DNA from: Chthonobacter rhizosphaerae
Lineage (GTDB): Bacteria > Pseudomonadota > Alphaproteobacteria > Rhizobiales > Pleomorphomonadaceae
Assembly: GCF_013839525.1 (NCBI RefSeq)
Contig: NZ_JACDIS010000007.1
Location: 62,001 to 126,000 of the forward strand
Length of the DNA: 64,000 bases
Direction of reading: 5' to 3'
Shown here: one piece after another, positions 44,245-52,920 of the stretch
How positions within the stretch are numbered: the first letter of the stretch is position 1
Layout: each line of letters starts with the position of its first letter
Program-made: the position numbers and the translations under genes
The notes under the pieces: generated by a model
What the model was told of the DNA's origin: nothing
Seen by the model: the letters and a program-made list of their open reading frames with translations, nothing else
Databases searched by the model: none

Positions 44245-45144
44245 ATGCCCCTGCCCTCCGCCATCCTCCGCCGCCACTGGCCGGCCATCGCCGGAGCCGC
44301 CGCCCTGACCGTCGGCGCCGCCGTCGCCGCCCTGGCCGACACCGGTGGCCCGCGCTCGGTCGTCTCCGTCGGCGGGGCGGTGACGGAGATCGTCTACGCG
44401 CTCGGCGAGGAGAGCCGGCTGAAGGCGGTGGACACCACGAGCTACTATCCCGCCCAGGCGGCGGGCCTGCCCAAGGTGGGCTATTACCGGGCTCTCTCCG
44501 CGGAAGGCCTCCTGTCCACGGAGCCGGATCTCGTGCTCCTGCAGGACGGCTCCGGCCCGCCGGACGCGCTGGCGGTGTTGAAGGCGAGCGGGATCCCGAT
44601 CGCCGACGTGCCGGACGAGACCAGCCCGGAGGGCATCGCCGCCAAGATCAGCCGCGTCGGCGAGGCGCTCGGCGCCCAAGACCGGGCCGACGCGCTCGCC
44701 GCCGACGTGACGGCGCGGTTCCGGGCACTCGCCACGGACGTGGGGCGGATCACCGAGCGCAAGCGGGTGCTGTTCGTGCTGTCGCTCGCCAACGGCCGGG
44801 CGACCGTCGGCGGCGCCGGCACGTCGGCGGACGCCATGATCCGGCTCGCAGGCGGCATCAACGCCGCCGCGGACGTGGACGGGTTCAAGCCGATCGTGGA
44901 CGAGGCCGTGCTGGCGGCGGCCCCGGACGTGGTGCTGGTGATGGAACGGCCGGGCGCCCGGATCTCGGCGGACGAGGTGTTCGGCCTGCCGGCCTTCCAG
45001 GGCACGCCCGCGGCGGCGGACCGCGCCCTCGTGTCGCTGGACGCGCTCTACCTGCTCGGCTTCGGGCCGCGCACCCCGGCGGCCGCCCGCGACCTCGCCG
45101 CCGCCCTCTACCCGGGCGCGGTCGCCGCTGCGGCGACGCCGTGA
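44245..45144 (+). CDS. hmuT: Haem ABC transporter substrate-binding protein
   Basis: This 299-residue periplasmic protein has a signal sequence (HWPAIAGAAALTVGAAVAAL). It then shows the class III binding-protein domain (VVSVGGAVTEIVYALGEESR, DTTSYYPAQA) and GYYRALSAEGLLSTEPDLVL, as in HmuT haem binders, where the Tyr in GYYRALSAEG is near the haem ligand. GAGG lies 7 bases before ATG 44245. Its stop overlaps the hmuU GTG start by GTGA. Confidence 0.93.
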   Translation: MPLPSAILRRHWPAIAGAAALTVGAAVAALADTGGPRSVVSVGGAVTEIVYALGEESRLKAVDTTSYYPAQAAGLPKVGYYRALSAEGLLSTEPDLVLLQDGSGPPDALAVLKASGIPIADVPDETSPEGIAAKISRVGEALGAQDRADALAADVTARFRALATDVGRITERKRVLFVLSLANGRATVGGAGTSADAMIRLAGGINAAADVDGFKPIVDEAVLAAAPDVVLVMERPGARISADEVFGLPAFQGTPAAADRALVSLDALYLLGFGPRTPAAARDLAAALYPGAVAAAATP

Positions 45145-46232
45145 CCGGGCCGGCTGCCGTGGGGCGCGACCGCGCCCGGCCCCGCTTCGACGGCGACCGC
45201 ACCGGCCGCGCCGTCCTGGTGCTGGCCCTGACGGCGGCGCTGGCGATCGCGGCGGCGGCGGCGTCCGTCTCGTTCGGGCCGACCGGCGTCGGGGTCGGAG
45301 ATCTCGCCGCCTATCTGACCGGCGGTCCCGAGGCGGTCGGCGCGCGGGAGCGGCTGGTGCTGGAGGCGATCCGCCTGCCGCGCGCCGGTCTCGGCGCCCT
45401 GGTCGGGGCGGCGCTGGCGGTCTCCGGCGCCATGATGCAGGGCCTCTTCCGCAACCCGCTGGCGGACCCGGGCCTCGTCGGCGTCTCCTCCGGGGCCGCG
45501 ACGGCTGCGGTTCTGGTGATCGTGTTCGGCGGCGCGGCGCTCGGCCCCGTGGTTGCGCTTCTCGGCCCGCAGCTTCTGCCGGTCGCGGCCTTTGGCGGCG
45601 CGCTCCTCAACACGCTCCTCCTCTACCGGCTGGCGACCGCGAACGGGCGGACCTCCACCGTCACACTGATCCTCGCCGGCATCGCGGTGGGGGCGCTCAG
45701 CGGCGCGATCACCGGGCTCGTAGTGTTCGGCGCCGACGACGCGGCGCTCCGGGACTTCACCTTCTGGAGCCTCGGCTCGCTCGGCGGCGCGACCGTGCCG
45801 AAGATCCTCGCCATCCTGCCCTTCGTCGGCATCGTCTTCCTCGCGATGCCGTTCGTCGCCCGCGGCCTCGACGCGCTGGTGCTCGGGGAGGCGGAGGCGC
45901 AGCACATGGGCATCCCGGTCCAGCGCCTGAAGCGGGTGGTGATCGTGTGCGTGGCGGCCGCGAGCGGCGCGACCGTGGCGGTGACCGGCGCGATCGGCTT
46001 CGTCGGCATCGTGGTGCCGCATCTTCTGCGCCTCGCGATCGGCCCCGGCCACCGCTTCCTGCTGCCGGCGTCGGCCCTTGCGGGAGCGGCGCTCCTCCTC
46101 CTCGCCGACGTCGCCGCCCGGCTGGCGGTTTCGCCGGCGGAACTGCCCATCGGCATCGTGACCGCGCTCCTCGGCGCGCCGGTCTTCCTCGCCATCCTGA
46201 TCAACCACCGCCGCGGACCGCTCGGAGACTGA
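45141..46232 (+). CDS. hmuU: Haem ABC transporter permease
   Basis: This 363-residue FecCD-family permease has about nine to ten membrane segments and signatures RLPRAGLGALVGAALAVSGA, GLFRNPLADPGLVGVSSGA and GAIGFVGIVVPHLLR. It forms the inner-membrane haem channel with HmuV. The GTG start is fixed by the overlap with hmuT. The stop lies 3 bp before hmuV. Confidence 0.93.
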   Translation: MTGPAAVGRDRARPRFDGDRTGRAVLVLALTAALAIAAAAASVSFGPTGVGVGDLAAYLTGGPEAVGARERLVLEAIRLPRAGLGALVGAALAVSGAMMQGLFRNPLADPGLVGVSSGAATAAVLVIVFGGAALGPVVALLGPQLLPVAAFGGALLNTLLLYRLATANGRTSTVTLILAGIAVGALSGAITGLVVFGADDAALRDFTFWSLGSLGGATVPKILAILPFVGIVFLAMPFVARGLDALVLGEAEAQHMGIPVQRLKRVVIVCVAAASGATVAVTGAIGFVGIVVPHLLRLAIGPGHRFLLPASALAGAALLLLADVAARLAVSPAELPIGIVTALLGAPVFLAILINHRRGPLGD

Positions 46233-46235
46233 CCG

Positions 46236-47018
46236 ATGATCACCGCCCACAGCCTCACCCTGGCGCGCTCCGGCCGCTCGATCGTGGACGACGTCAGCCT
46301 CCGCCTGGAGCCCGGCCGGGTGTCCGCCATCATCGGGCCGAACGGCGCCGGCAAGTCCACGCTCCTGAAGATGCTGACCGGCGAACTGGCGCCGAGCGCC
46401 GGAACCGTAGCCTACGGCGACCAGCCGATCGGCCGCTGGACGCCGCGCGCCCTCGCCCGCCGCCGGGCAGTGCTGCCCCAGAGCGCCGCCCTCGCCTTCT
46501 CGTTCACGGTGCACGAGATCGTCCGCATGGGTGCCGTCGCCTCCGGCCTGCCAAGCGCCGACGGCATCGCGAACGATGCGCTGGCGCGCGTGGGCCTTTC
46601 CGGGTTCGGCGGCCGGCTCTACCAGTACCTGTCGGGCGGCGAGCAGCAGCGCGTCCAGTTCGCCCGCGCGCTCGCCCAGGTGCCGAGGCCGGTGCGCGAC
46701 GGCACGCCGCGCTTCCTGTTCCTGGACGAGCCCACCTCCAGCCTGGATCTCAGGCACCAGATCGGCGTGCTCGACGTGGCCAAGCGGTTCGCCCGCGACG
46801 GGGGCGGCGTGGTGGCGGTGCTCCACGACCTCAACCTCGTCGCCGAGTTCGCCGACACGGTGTTCGTGCTCGATGGCGGCCGGCTGGTGGCTGCCGGCCC
46901 GCCGGTCCACGCCCTGTCGGACGGGGTGGTGGCCGACGTCTACGGCGTCCACGGCACCGTGTGCCGCCTTCCCGCCGCCGGCATGCCGTTCGTGCTGCCG
47001 CAGGCTCGCACGTCCTGA
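46236..47018 (+). CDS. hmuV: Haem ABC transporter ATP-binding protein
   Basis: This 260-residue ATPase has Walker A GPNGAGKST (34-42), Q-loop AVLPQSAALAF, signature LSGGEQQRVQFARAL, Walker B RFLFLDEPTSSLD and H-loop VLHDLNL. It is the HmuV subunit that powers haem import and the last gene of hmuTUV. Confidence 0.94.
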   Translation: MITAHSLTLARSGRSIVDDVSLRLEPGRVSAIIGPNGAGKSTLLKMLTGELAPSAGTVAYGDQPIGRWTPRALARRRAVLPQSAALAFSFTVHEIVRMGAVASGLPSADGIANDALARVGLSGFGGRLYQYLSGGEQQRVQFARALAQVPRPVRDGTPRFLFLDEPTSSLDLRHQIGVLDVAKRFARDGGGVVAVLHDLNLVAEFADTVFVLDGGRLVAAGPPVHALSDGVVADVYGVHGTVCRLPAAGMPFVLPQARTS

Positions 47019-47081
47019 ACCACGCAGCGTGTCCGCAGCCAAATGCGGGTCGCGCACGGTGGGCGCGGCTTGCATTTTAGC

Positions 47082-47095
47082 GTATTCGTATATAC
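47082..47095. promoter_or_regulatory. Promoter/operator region of the ArsR-type regulator gene
   Basis: GTATTCGTATATAC is an AT-rich, partly palindromic element (GTAT-N6-ATAC) in a GC-rich gap and contains a TATATAC -10-like sequence. It resembles the GATACGTAGTATC site upstream of the rhodanese gene. If it is a -10, the ATG at 47105 would be nearly leaderless, which favours the GTG at 47156. Confidence 0.45.
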
Positions 47096-47155
47096 CTCTG
47101 AGGCATGAGCCGGACGGGGGCGGCCGGAACTAGGATCAGAACGAAGGACCGGAGC

Positions 47156-47488
47156 GTGAGCGACCCATCGTCCACCCTTTGCAGCCCGGACGGGCCCGAT
47201 CACCAGATCCTGGAGGGCAAGGCCGAGCAGGCCGCCCGCCTGCTCGCGGCCCTCGGCCAGACCAAGCGGCTGATGGCGCTCTGCCGGCTGGTCGACCAGG
47301 AGATGTCCGTGGGCGCGCTCGCGGAGGCGGTCGGTCTCGGCCAGTCCGCCCTGTCGCAGCATCTCGCTCGCCTGCGCGATCTCGGGATCGTTGCCACCCG
47401 CCGGGACGGGCAGACCATCTACTACCGCCTCGCGTCCGAGGACGCCCGCCGGCTCATCTCCGTTCTTTACGACATCTACTGCCGTTGA
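47156..47488 (+). CDS. ArsR-family persulfide sensor, BigR/SqrR type
   Basis: This 110-residue winged-helix ArsR protein has the HTH GLGQSALSQHLARLRDLGIV and wing RRDGQTIYYRL. Cysteines at 9, 43 and 109 match the pattern of SqrR (Cys9, Cys41, Cys107), including the 66-residue spacing of the sensor pair. In SqrR/BigR a tetrasulfide bridge forms between that pair under sulfide stress and derepresses genes. GTG 47156 is chosen for AAGGA 7 bases upstream and because the in-frame ATG at 47105 abuts the predicted promoter. It precedes thioredoxin, rhodanese and RND genes. Confidence 0.85.
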   Translation: MSDPSSTLCSPDGPDHQILEGKAEQAARLLAALGQTKRLMALCRLVDQEMSVGALAEAVGLGQSALSQHLARLRDLGIVATRRDGQTIYYRLASEDARRLISVLYDIYCR

Positions 47489-47495
47489 GGTCGTC

Positions 47496-47936
47496 ATGGC
47501 GATCCATGTGGTATGCCCCTCCTGCGGGGCGGTGAACCGGGTTCCGGATGAACGTCTGCGGGCGGAAAGCCACGCCGCCCGCTGCCCGAAATGCGCGGCC
47601 CCGCTGTTTCCCGGCAGTCCGGCCGACGTGACCGGCGAGACGCTGCGCCGGCACGTCGAGCGGTCCGACCTGCCCGTGGTGGTGGACTGCTGGGCCGCGT
47701 GGTGCGGCCCTTGCCGTATGATGGCGCCAGCCTTCGCGGAGGCCGCCGGCCGGCTGCCCGCGACGGCGCGCTTTCTGAAGCTCGACACGGACAGCGAGCA
47801 GAGCGCCGCGGCGGCGCTTGGCATCCGATCGATTCCGACGTTGATCCTGTTCAACAAGGGGCGCGAGGTCGCCCGTCAGGCGGGCGTGATGACCGCCGCC
47901 CAGATCGAGCGCTGGGTCACCGCTCACGCCGCCTGA
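47496..47936 (+). CDS. trxC: Thioredoxin 2 (zinc-binding)
   Basis: This 146-residue TrxC has an N-terminal zinc ribbon (Cys7/Cys10 in CPSC, Cys30/Cys33 in CPKC) and a thioredoxin fold with active site AAWCGPCRM (Cys70, Cys73) and cis-Pro loop SIPTLILF. It reduces disulfides and persulfides in the cytoplasm. It follows the sensor gene by 7 bp, probably as an operon, and ends at a hairpin terminator. Confidence 0.92.
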   Translation: MAIHVVCPSCGAVNRVPDERLRAESHAARCPKCAAPLFPGSPADVTGETLRRHVERSDLPVVVDCWAAWCGPCRMMAPAFAEAAGRLPATARFLKLDTDSEQSAAAALGIRSIPTLILFNKGREVARQAGVMTAAQIERWVTAHAA

Positions 47937-47984
47937 GGCGGCCGACCCGACGGCCGGGGAAGGACGGGTTCCCGGGACCGCGAG

Positions 47985-48018
47985 AGGGCCGGCTGCCAAA
48001 CGGTGGCCGGCCCTTTTC
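47985..48018 (+). terminator. Rho-independent terminator after trxC
   Basis: AGGGCCGGC and GCCGGCCCT form a 9-bp stem with a 12-nt loop and are followed by TTTC. It separates the sensor-trxC unit from the rhodanese promoter. Confidence 0.7.
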
Positions 48019-48095
48019 TCATGCTCGTCATCGGTTTTTCTTGTGCGTGGCCCGGATTCCAAGGCCAAGGGATCTTGAATTGGACTCAAACCCTC

Positions 48096-48126
48096 TATAT
48101 TAGTAGATACGAAGATACGTAGTATC
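48096..48126 (+). promoter_or_regulatory. Promoter and operator of the rhodanese-RND operon
   Basis: TATATTA (48096-48102) is a plausible -10 with TTGAAT at 48075-48080 as -35. Just downstream lies the palindrome GATACGTAGTATC (48114-48126), preceded by another GATAC at 48106. It is a candidate site for the BigR/SqrR-like regulator encoded upstream. Confidence 0.5.
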
Positions 48127-48145
48127 AGAGGAAGGGAGCCTACCC

Positions 48146-48481
48146 ATGTTCGGTTTCGGACGTCGCGCCCCGGTGAAGACCCTCTCGCCGCTCGAGGCCA
48201 AGGCCGCGGCGGATGAAGGGGCCGTGCAGCTTGTGGATGTCCGCGAGGCCGGCGAATGGCGGCAGGCGCGGATCCCCGGCGCGATCCATGCGCCGCTGTC
48301 CGCCTTCCGGGAGGTGGCGCATTCGCTGCCGGCCGACCGGCCGCTCGTCTTCTACTGCCTCTCCGGGGCGCGATCCGCGCAAGCGGTCGCCCTCGCTACC
48401 GCTCTGGGGCTGCCGCACGACACCCACATGGCGGGCGGCATCTCCGCCTGGCAGGTGCACGGCCTGCCGATCGACCGCTGA
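48146..48481 (+). CDS. Rhodanese-like sulfurtransferase
   Basis: This 111-residue single rhodanese domain has LVDVREAGEWRQARIPGAIH and the active-site loop FYCLSGARSAQA with Cys71. It carries persulfide sulfur between donors and acceptors. GAGGAAGGGAG lies before the ATG. With the next DUF2892 gene it reproduces, as two proteins, the architecture of the membrane rhodanese YgaP. Confidence 0.9.
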   Translation: MFGFGRRAPVKTLSPLEAKAAADEGAVQLVDVREAGEWRQARIPGAIHAPLSAFREVAHSLPADRPLVFYCLSGARSAQAVALATALGLPHDTHMAGGISAWQVHGLPIDR

Positions 48482-48529
48482 CCTTTTCCGAACACCGCCT
48501 CCTTCAACCTCGCCTCAAGGACTTCGATC

Positions 48530-48730
48530 ATGACCCTCGACCGGACCGTTCTCGCCTTCGCCGGCTTCATGGTTCTCCTGTCGGTGCTGCTCACCGTCAC
48601 CGTCTCCGGCCACTTCGTCTGGCTGACGGTGTTCATCGGCCTCAACCTCATCCAGTCGGCCTTCACGGGGTTCTGCCCCGCCGCCAGGGTGTTCAAGGCG
48701 CTCGGCATTAAGCCCGGCTGCGCCTTCTGA
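48530..48730 (+). CDS. DUF2892 (YgaP-type) membrane protein
   Basis: This 66-residue protein has two hydrophobic helices (VLAFAGFMVLLSVLLTVTVS and VWLTVFIGLNLIQSAFTGFC) and conserved FTGFCPAARVFKALGI. DUF2892 forms the membrane part of YgaP rhodaneses. The neighbouring soluble rhodanese suggests a split YgaP. Confidence 0.88.
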   Translation: MTLDRTVLAFAGFMVLLSVLLTVTVSGHFVWLTVFIGLNLIQSAFTGFCPAARVFKALGIKPGCAF

Positions 48731-48750
48731 GCGGAAAGGATCTTCCCTTC

Positions 48751-49719
48751 ATGCGCGCTCGCCTCGCCTTCATCCCAGCCGTCGTGACGGCCGCCCTCCT
48801 CGCCTCCGGACCGGCGGCGGCCGGGTCCGTCGTGGTCTCGCCCGTGACCGTGCCGGAATGGAAGGCGGTCTACGGGCGGGTGGAGGCGCGCGACATGGTG
48901 CCGGCGCGCGCCCGCATCGGCGGCACGCTGGTGTCGCTCGACGTCGCCGAGGGCGACACGGTGACCGCCGGCCAGCGGATCGGCACGGTCCGGGACGACA
49001 AGATCGAGTTCCAGATCAACGCCCTCGACGCCCGGTTGAGGGCCCTTTCCGCCCAGCTCGACAACGCGCTCGCCGAACTCGGCCGCGGCCAGCAGCTGGT
49101 CGAGCGCGGAGTCGCGACCGCCCAGCGGCTGGACCAGTTGCGCACCCAGGCGGACGTGCTCCGCAACCAGATCGCGGCGGCTGAGGCGGAGAAGCAGGTG
49201 ATCGTCCAGCAGGGCGCCGAAGGGGCGGTGATCGCGCCATCCGACGGCATGGTGCTGACCGTGCCGGTGACGGACGGCGCCGTGGTGATGCCCGGCGAGG
49301 TGATCGCCACCATCGGCGGCGGCGGCTTCTTTCTGAGGCTCGCCATCCCCGAGCGGCATGCCGCCCTCCTCAAGGAAGGGGCGCCGCTGGAGATCGAGGC
49401 GGGCGCCAAGGCCGCCGAGGGGCGGCTCGCCAAGGTCTATCCGCAGATCGAGACCGGACGCGTGATCGCCGACGTGGAGGTGGACGACCTGCCCACCGCC
49501 TTCGTGGACGCGCGCGTGCTGGTGCGCGTTCCGGTCGGCGAGCGCGAGACGATCGTGGTGCCGCGGGCGGCCGTCGCGAGCCGGTCCGGCCTCGACTTCG
49601 TCCGCGTGCGCACCGCCGCCGGCGAGGCCGACCGCACCGTCGTGCTCGGCCGCGCCATGGCGGACGGGGTCGAGGTCCTGACCGGGCTCAATCCGGGTGA
49701 CGAGGTGATCCTGCCATGA
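48751..49719 (+). CDS. RND efflux periplasmic adaptor subunit
   Basis: This 322-residue membrane-fusion protein has a signal peptide (FIPAVVTAALLASGPAAAG). It then shows a lipoyl half (RARIGGTLVSLDVAEGDTVT), an alpha-hairpin (about 95-150), the second lipoyl half (VIAPSDGMVLTVPVTDGAVV) and a beta-barrel. It links an inner-membrane RND pump to an outer-membrane channel. Its stop overlaps the permease start by ATGA. No TolC-like gene is in the window. Confidence 0.9.
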   Translation: MRARLAFIPAVVTAALLASGPAAAGSVVVSPVTVPEWKAVYGRVEARDMVPARARIGGTLVSLDVAEGDTVTAGQRIGTVRDDKIEFQINALDARLRALSAQLDNALAELGRGQQLVERGVATAQRLDQLRTQADVLRNQIAAAEAEKQVIVQQGAEGAVIAPSDGMVLTVPVTDGAVVMPGEVIATIGGGGFFLRLAIPERHAALLKEGAPLEIEAGAKAAEGRLAKVYPQIETGRVIADVEVDDLPTAFVDARVLVRVPVGERETIVVPRAAVASRSGLDFVRVRTAAGEADRTVVLGRAMADGVEVLTGLNPGDEVILP

Positions 49720-52700
49720 AACTCGGCATCGCCGGCGGACTGACGCGGGCCTTCATCGTCTCCGCGCTGACACCGCTGTTCCTGGTGGCCGCCCTGGCGG
49801 TCGGCCTCGTGGCGCTCTTCACCCTTCCCCGCGAGGAGGAGCCTCAGATCTCCGTGCCCATGGTGGACATCCACGTGCGCGCCGCGGGCCTGCGCGCCGA
49901 GGACGCGGTGAAGCTGGTGACCGAGCCCCTGGAGACGATCGTGAAGGCGATCGACGGGGTGGAGCACGTCTATTCGCAGACCCGCGACGACGCCGTGATG
50001 GTGACGGCGCGGTTCCTGGTGGGCACCTCCGCGGATGCGGCGGTGCTGCGGGTGCACGACCGGGTCCGCGCCAACCTCGACCGCATCCCGGTCGGGATTC
50101 CGGAGCCGATGATCGTCGGCCGCGGGATCGACGACGTGGCGATCGTCACCCTGACGCTGACGCCGACCGACGCCGCAGGCGACGGCGTCACCGCCGCCGA
50201 CCTGACCCGGGTTGCGCGGGAGCTGCGCACCGAGATCGCCAAGGTCGAGGACGTCGGGCTCACCTATATCGTGGGCGAGACCGCCGAGGCGATCCGCGTC
50301 GCGCCGGATCCGGAGCGCCTGGCGCTCCACGGCGTGACGCTGCAGCAGCTCGCCGCCAAGGTGGGCGGCGCGAACCGGTCGCTCCCGACCGGCGTCGTCC
50401 GCCACGAGGGCGACGCGGTTCAGGTGGTCGCCGGCGAGACGCTGCAGACGCCCGCCGACATCGGCAACCTCCTTCTGACCACCCGCGACGGCCGTCCCGT
50501 CTACGTGCGGGACGTGGCCGACGTGGCGTTCGCGGCAGATACGGCCGACCAGCAGGTTGCGACGGTGACGCTGGAGAACGGCCGGATCGTCCGAAAGCCG
50601 GCCGTCACCCTGGCCGTCGCCAAGCGCGCCGGGTCCAACGCGGTGACCGTGGCGGAGGAGATCCTGCACCGGGTGGAGGCTTTGAAAGGCGGGCTCGTTC
50701 CCGACGGCATGGCCGTGGAGGTGACCCGCGACTATGGCGAGACCGCCAACGAGAAGGCGAACGAACTCCTCTTCCACCTGGGGCTCGCGACCCTTTCGAT
50801 CATCGCGCTCGTCTGGCTGGCCATCGGCCGGCGGGAGGCGTTCGTGGTGGCGGTGGTGATCCCGGTCACCATCCTGCTCACCCTCTTCGCCGCCAACGTG
50901 ATGGGGTACACGCTCAACCGCGTGTCGCTGTTCGCGCTGATCTTCTCCATCGGCATCCTGGTGGACGACGCCATCGTGGTGATCGAGAACATCGCCCGCC
51001 ACTGGGCGATGAAGGACGGCCGCGACCGGCGCACCGCCGCCATCGAGGCGGTCGCGGAAGTCGGCAATCCGACCATCGTGGCGACGCTGACCGTGGTCGC
51101 CGCGCTTCTGCCCATGCTGTTCGTGTCCGGCCTGATGGGGCCGTACATGAGCCCGATCCCGGCCAACGCGTCGGCGGCGATGATCTTCAGCTTCTTCGTC
51201 GCCGTGATCGTCACGCCCTGGCTGATGCTGAAGGTGGCGGGCAACGCCCCGACCCACGGGCACGGCGACCACGGCCATCCCGGCGGCGGCCTCGGTCGCG
51301 CCTACGCGGCGGTGGCCCGGCCGATCCTGTCGTCGAAGGGGACGAGCTGGATCTTCCTCCTCGCCGTCGGCCTGCTGACGCTCGGCTCGCTGGCGCTCTT
51401 CTACACGAAGGACGTCACGGTCAAGCTCCTGCCGTTCGACAACAAGTCGGAGCTTCAGGTCGTCATCGACCTGCCGGAGGGCGCCAGCGTGGAGGCGACG
51501 GACGCCGTCGCCCAGGCGGTGGCCGGCACGGCGCTGGCGCTGCCGGAGGTGGTCTCCGCCCAGACCCACGCGGGCGCCGCCGCGCCGTTCAACTTCAACG
51601 GCCTCGTCCGGCACTCCTACCTGCGCGCAGAGCCGCACCTCGGCGACGTGCAGCTGAACCTCGCCCCGAAGGCCGACCGGGAACGGCCGAGCCATGACGT
51701 GGCGCTGGACCTTCGCGAGCGGATCGCCTCGCTGCCGGTTCCGGCCGGCACGTCGCTGAAGGTGGTGGAGCCGCCGCCGGGGCCGCCGGTGCTCGCCACG
51801 CTCCTCGCCGAGATCTACGGCCCGGACCCGGAGACCCGCCGCAAGGTGGCCGAGAAGGTGGAGGCGGCGTTCCGCTCGGTTCCCTTCGTGGTCGACGTGG
51901 ACACGTCCTTCGGCACTCCGCCCCGGCGGCTGCGCGCCACCGTCTCCACCGACGATCTGGAGTTCTACAAGGTGCAGGAGGCGGACGTGTTCGACACGCT
52001 CGCCCTCCTCAACGGCAGCACCACGGTCGGCTATTCCCACCGGGGCGGCGGCCGGGCGCCGATCCCGATCCGCCTGGAGCGGCCGAAAGGCGACCGGGTG
52101 CTCGACGAGCGGCTCCTCTCAACGCCCATCCCGGCCAACGTGCTGCCGGGCGACCGGGGCGTCGTGGAACTCGGCGACGTGATCCGGGTGGAGCCGGAGA
52201 CGGCGTCCTTCCCGATCTTCCGCCGCAACGGCCGCTTCGCCGAGATGGTGACCGCCGAGCTCGCCGGCGCTTTCGAGGCGCCGCTCTACGGCATGCTGGC
52301 GGTGGACGAGGCTCTCGACGCGGAGGACTGGACCGGGCTCACCCGCCCGGAGATCGTGCTCCACGGCCAGCCGGAGGACGAGAGCCGGCCGAGCCTCCTC
52401 TGGGAGGGCGAATGGGAGGTCACCTGGGTGACGTTCCGGGACATGGGCGCCGCGTTCGGCGTCGCCATGCTGGGCATCTACATCCTGGTGGTGGCGCAGT
52501 TCGGCTCGTTCAAGCTGCCGCTGGTGATCCTGACGCCGATCCCGCTCACCTTCATCGGCATCCTCGGCGGGCACTGGCTGTTCGGGGCGCCCTTCTCGGC
52601 CACGTCGATGATTGGCTTCATCGCGCTCGCCGGCATCATCGTGCGCAACTCCATCCTGCTCGTGGATTTCGTCAAGCACGCCGCCTCCCCGGACCGGCCG

Positions 52701-52904
52701 CTAACGGAGGTGCTGATCGAGGCCGGATCGATCCGGTTCAAGCCGATCCTCCTGACGGCGCTCGCCGCCATGATCGGGGCGGCGGTGATCCTGACCGACC
52801 CGATCTTCCAGGGGCTCGCCATCTCGCTCCTGTTCGGGCTCGCCTCGTCCACGCTCCTGACCGTGCTGGTGATCCCGGCCATCTACCGGGTGCTGCGGAC
52901 GTGA
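49716..52904 (+). CDS. RND efflux transporter permease
   Basis: This 1062-residue pump of the AcrB/HAE-like superfamily has twelve membrane helices in the usual 1+5+1+5 layout with two large periplasmic loops. TM4 reads FSIGILVDDAIVVIENIARH, with the proton-relay Asp pair conserved. A His/Gly-rich loop (THGHGDHGHPGGG, about residue 512) may bind metal. Its gene sits in a sulfur-stress operon behind a BigR/SqrR-like regulator, rather than in a drug or heavy-metal operon. The substrate is unknown. Confidence 0.9.
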   Translation: MKLGIAGGLTRAFIVSALTPLFLVAALAVGLVALFTLPREEEPQISVPMVDIHVRAAGLRAEDAVKLVTEPLETIVKAIDGVEHVYSQTRDDAVMVTARFLVGTSADAAVLRVHDRVRANLDRIPVGIPEPMIVGRGIDDVAIVTLTLTPTDAAGDGVTAADLTRVARELRTEIAKVEDVGLTYIVGETAEAIRVAPDPERLALHGVTLQQLAAKVGGANRSLPTGVVRHEGDAVQVVAGETLQTPADIGNLLLTTRDGRPVYVRDVADVAFAADTADQQVATVTLENGRIVRKPAVTLAVAKRAGSNAVTVAEEILHRVEALKGGLVPDGMAVEVTRDYGETANEKANELLFHLGLATLSIIALVWLAIGRREAFVVAVVIPVTILLTLFAANVMGYTLNRVSLFALIFSIGILVDDAIVVIENIARHWAMKDGRDRRTAAIEAVAEVGNPTIVATLTVVAALLPMLFVSGLMGPYMSPIPANASAAMIFSFFVAVIVTPWLMLKVAGNAPTHGHGDHGHPGGGLGRAYAAVARPILSSKGTSWIFLLAVGLLTLGSLALFYTKDVTVKLLPFDNKSELQVVIDLPEGASVEATDAVAQAVAGTALALPEVVSAQTHAGAAAPFNFNGLVRHSYLRAEPHLGDVQLNLAPKADRERPSHDVALDLRERIASLPVPAGTSLKVVEPPPGPPVLATLLAEIYGPDPETRRKVAEKVEAAFRSVPFVVDVDTSFGTPPRRLRATVSTDDLEFYKVQEADVFDTLALLNGSTTVGYSHRGGGRAPIPIRLERPKGDRVLDERLLSTPIPANVLPGDRGVVELGDVIRVEPETASFPIFRRNGRFAEMVTAELAGAFEAPLYGMLAVDEALDAEDWTGLTRPEIVLHGQPEDESRPSLLWEGEWEVTWVTFRDMGAAFGVAMLGIYILVVAQFGSFKLPLVILTPIPLTFIGILGGHWLFGAPFSATSMIGFIALAGIIVRNSILLVDFVKHAASPDRPLTEVLIEAGSIRFKPILLTALAAMIGAAVILTDPIFQGLAISLLFGLASSTLLTVLVIPAIYRVLRT

Positions 52905-52920
52905 GGTCCGGGCCGGCCGC

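Noticed and set aside
41666-44308. 880-residue plus-strand open frame antisense to the TonB receptor
   Set aside because: No domains. The minus strand encodes a full receptor with signal, plug and barrel.
49437-52040. 867-residue minus-strand open frame antisense to the RND permease
   Set aside because: Arg/His/Asp-rich composition with no family signature. The plus strand encodes a complete RND pump with conserved motifs, so this is a GC-rich shadow.
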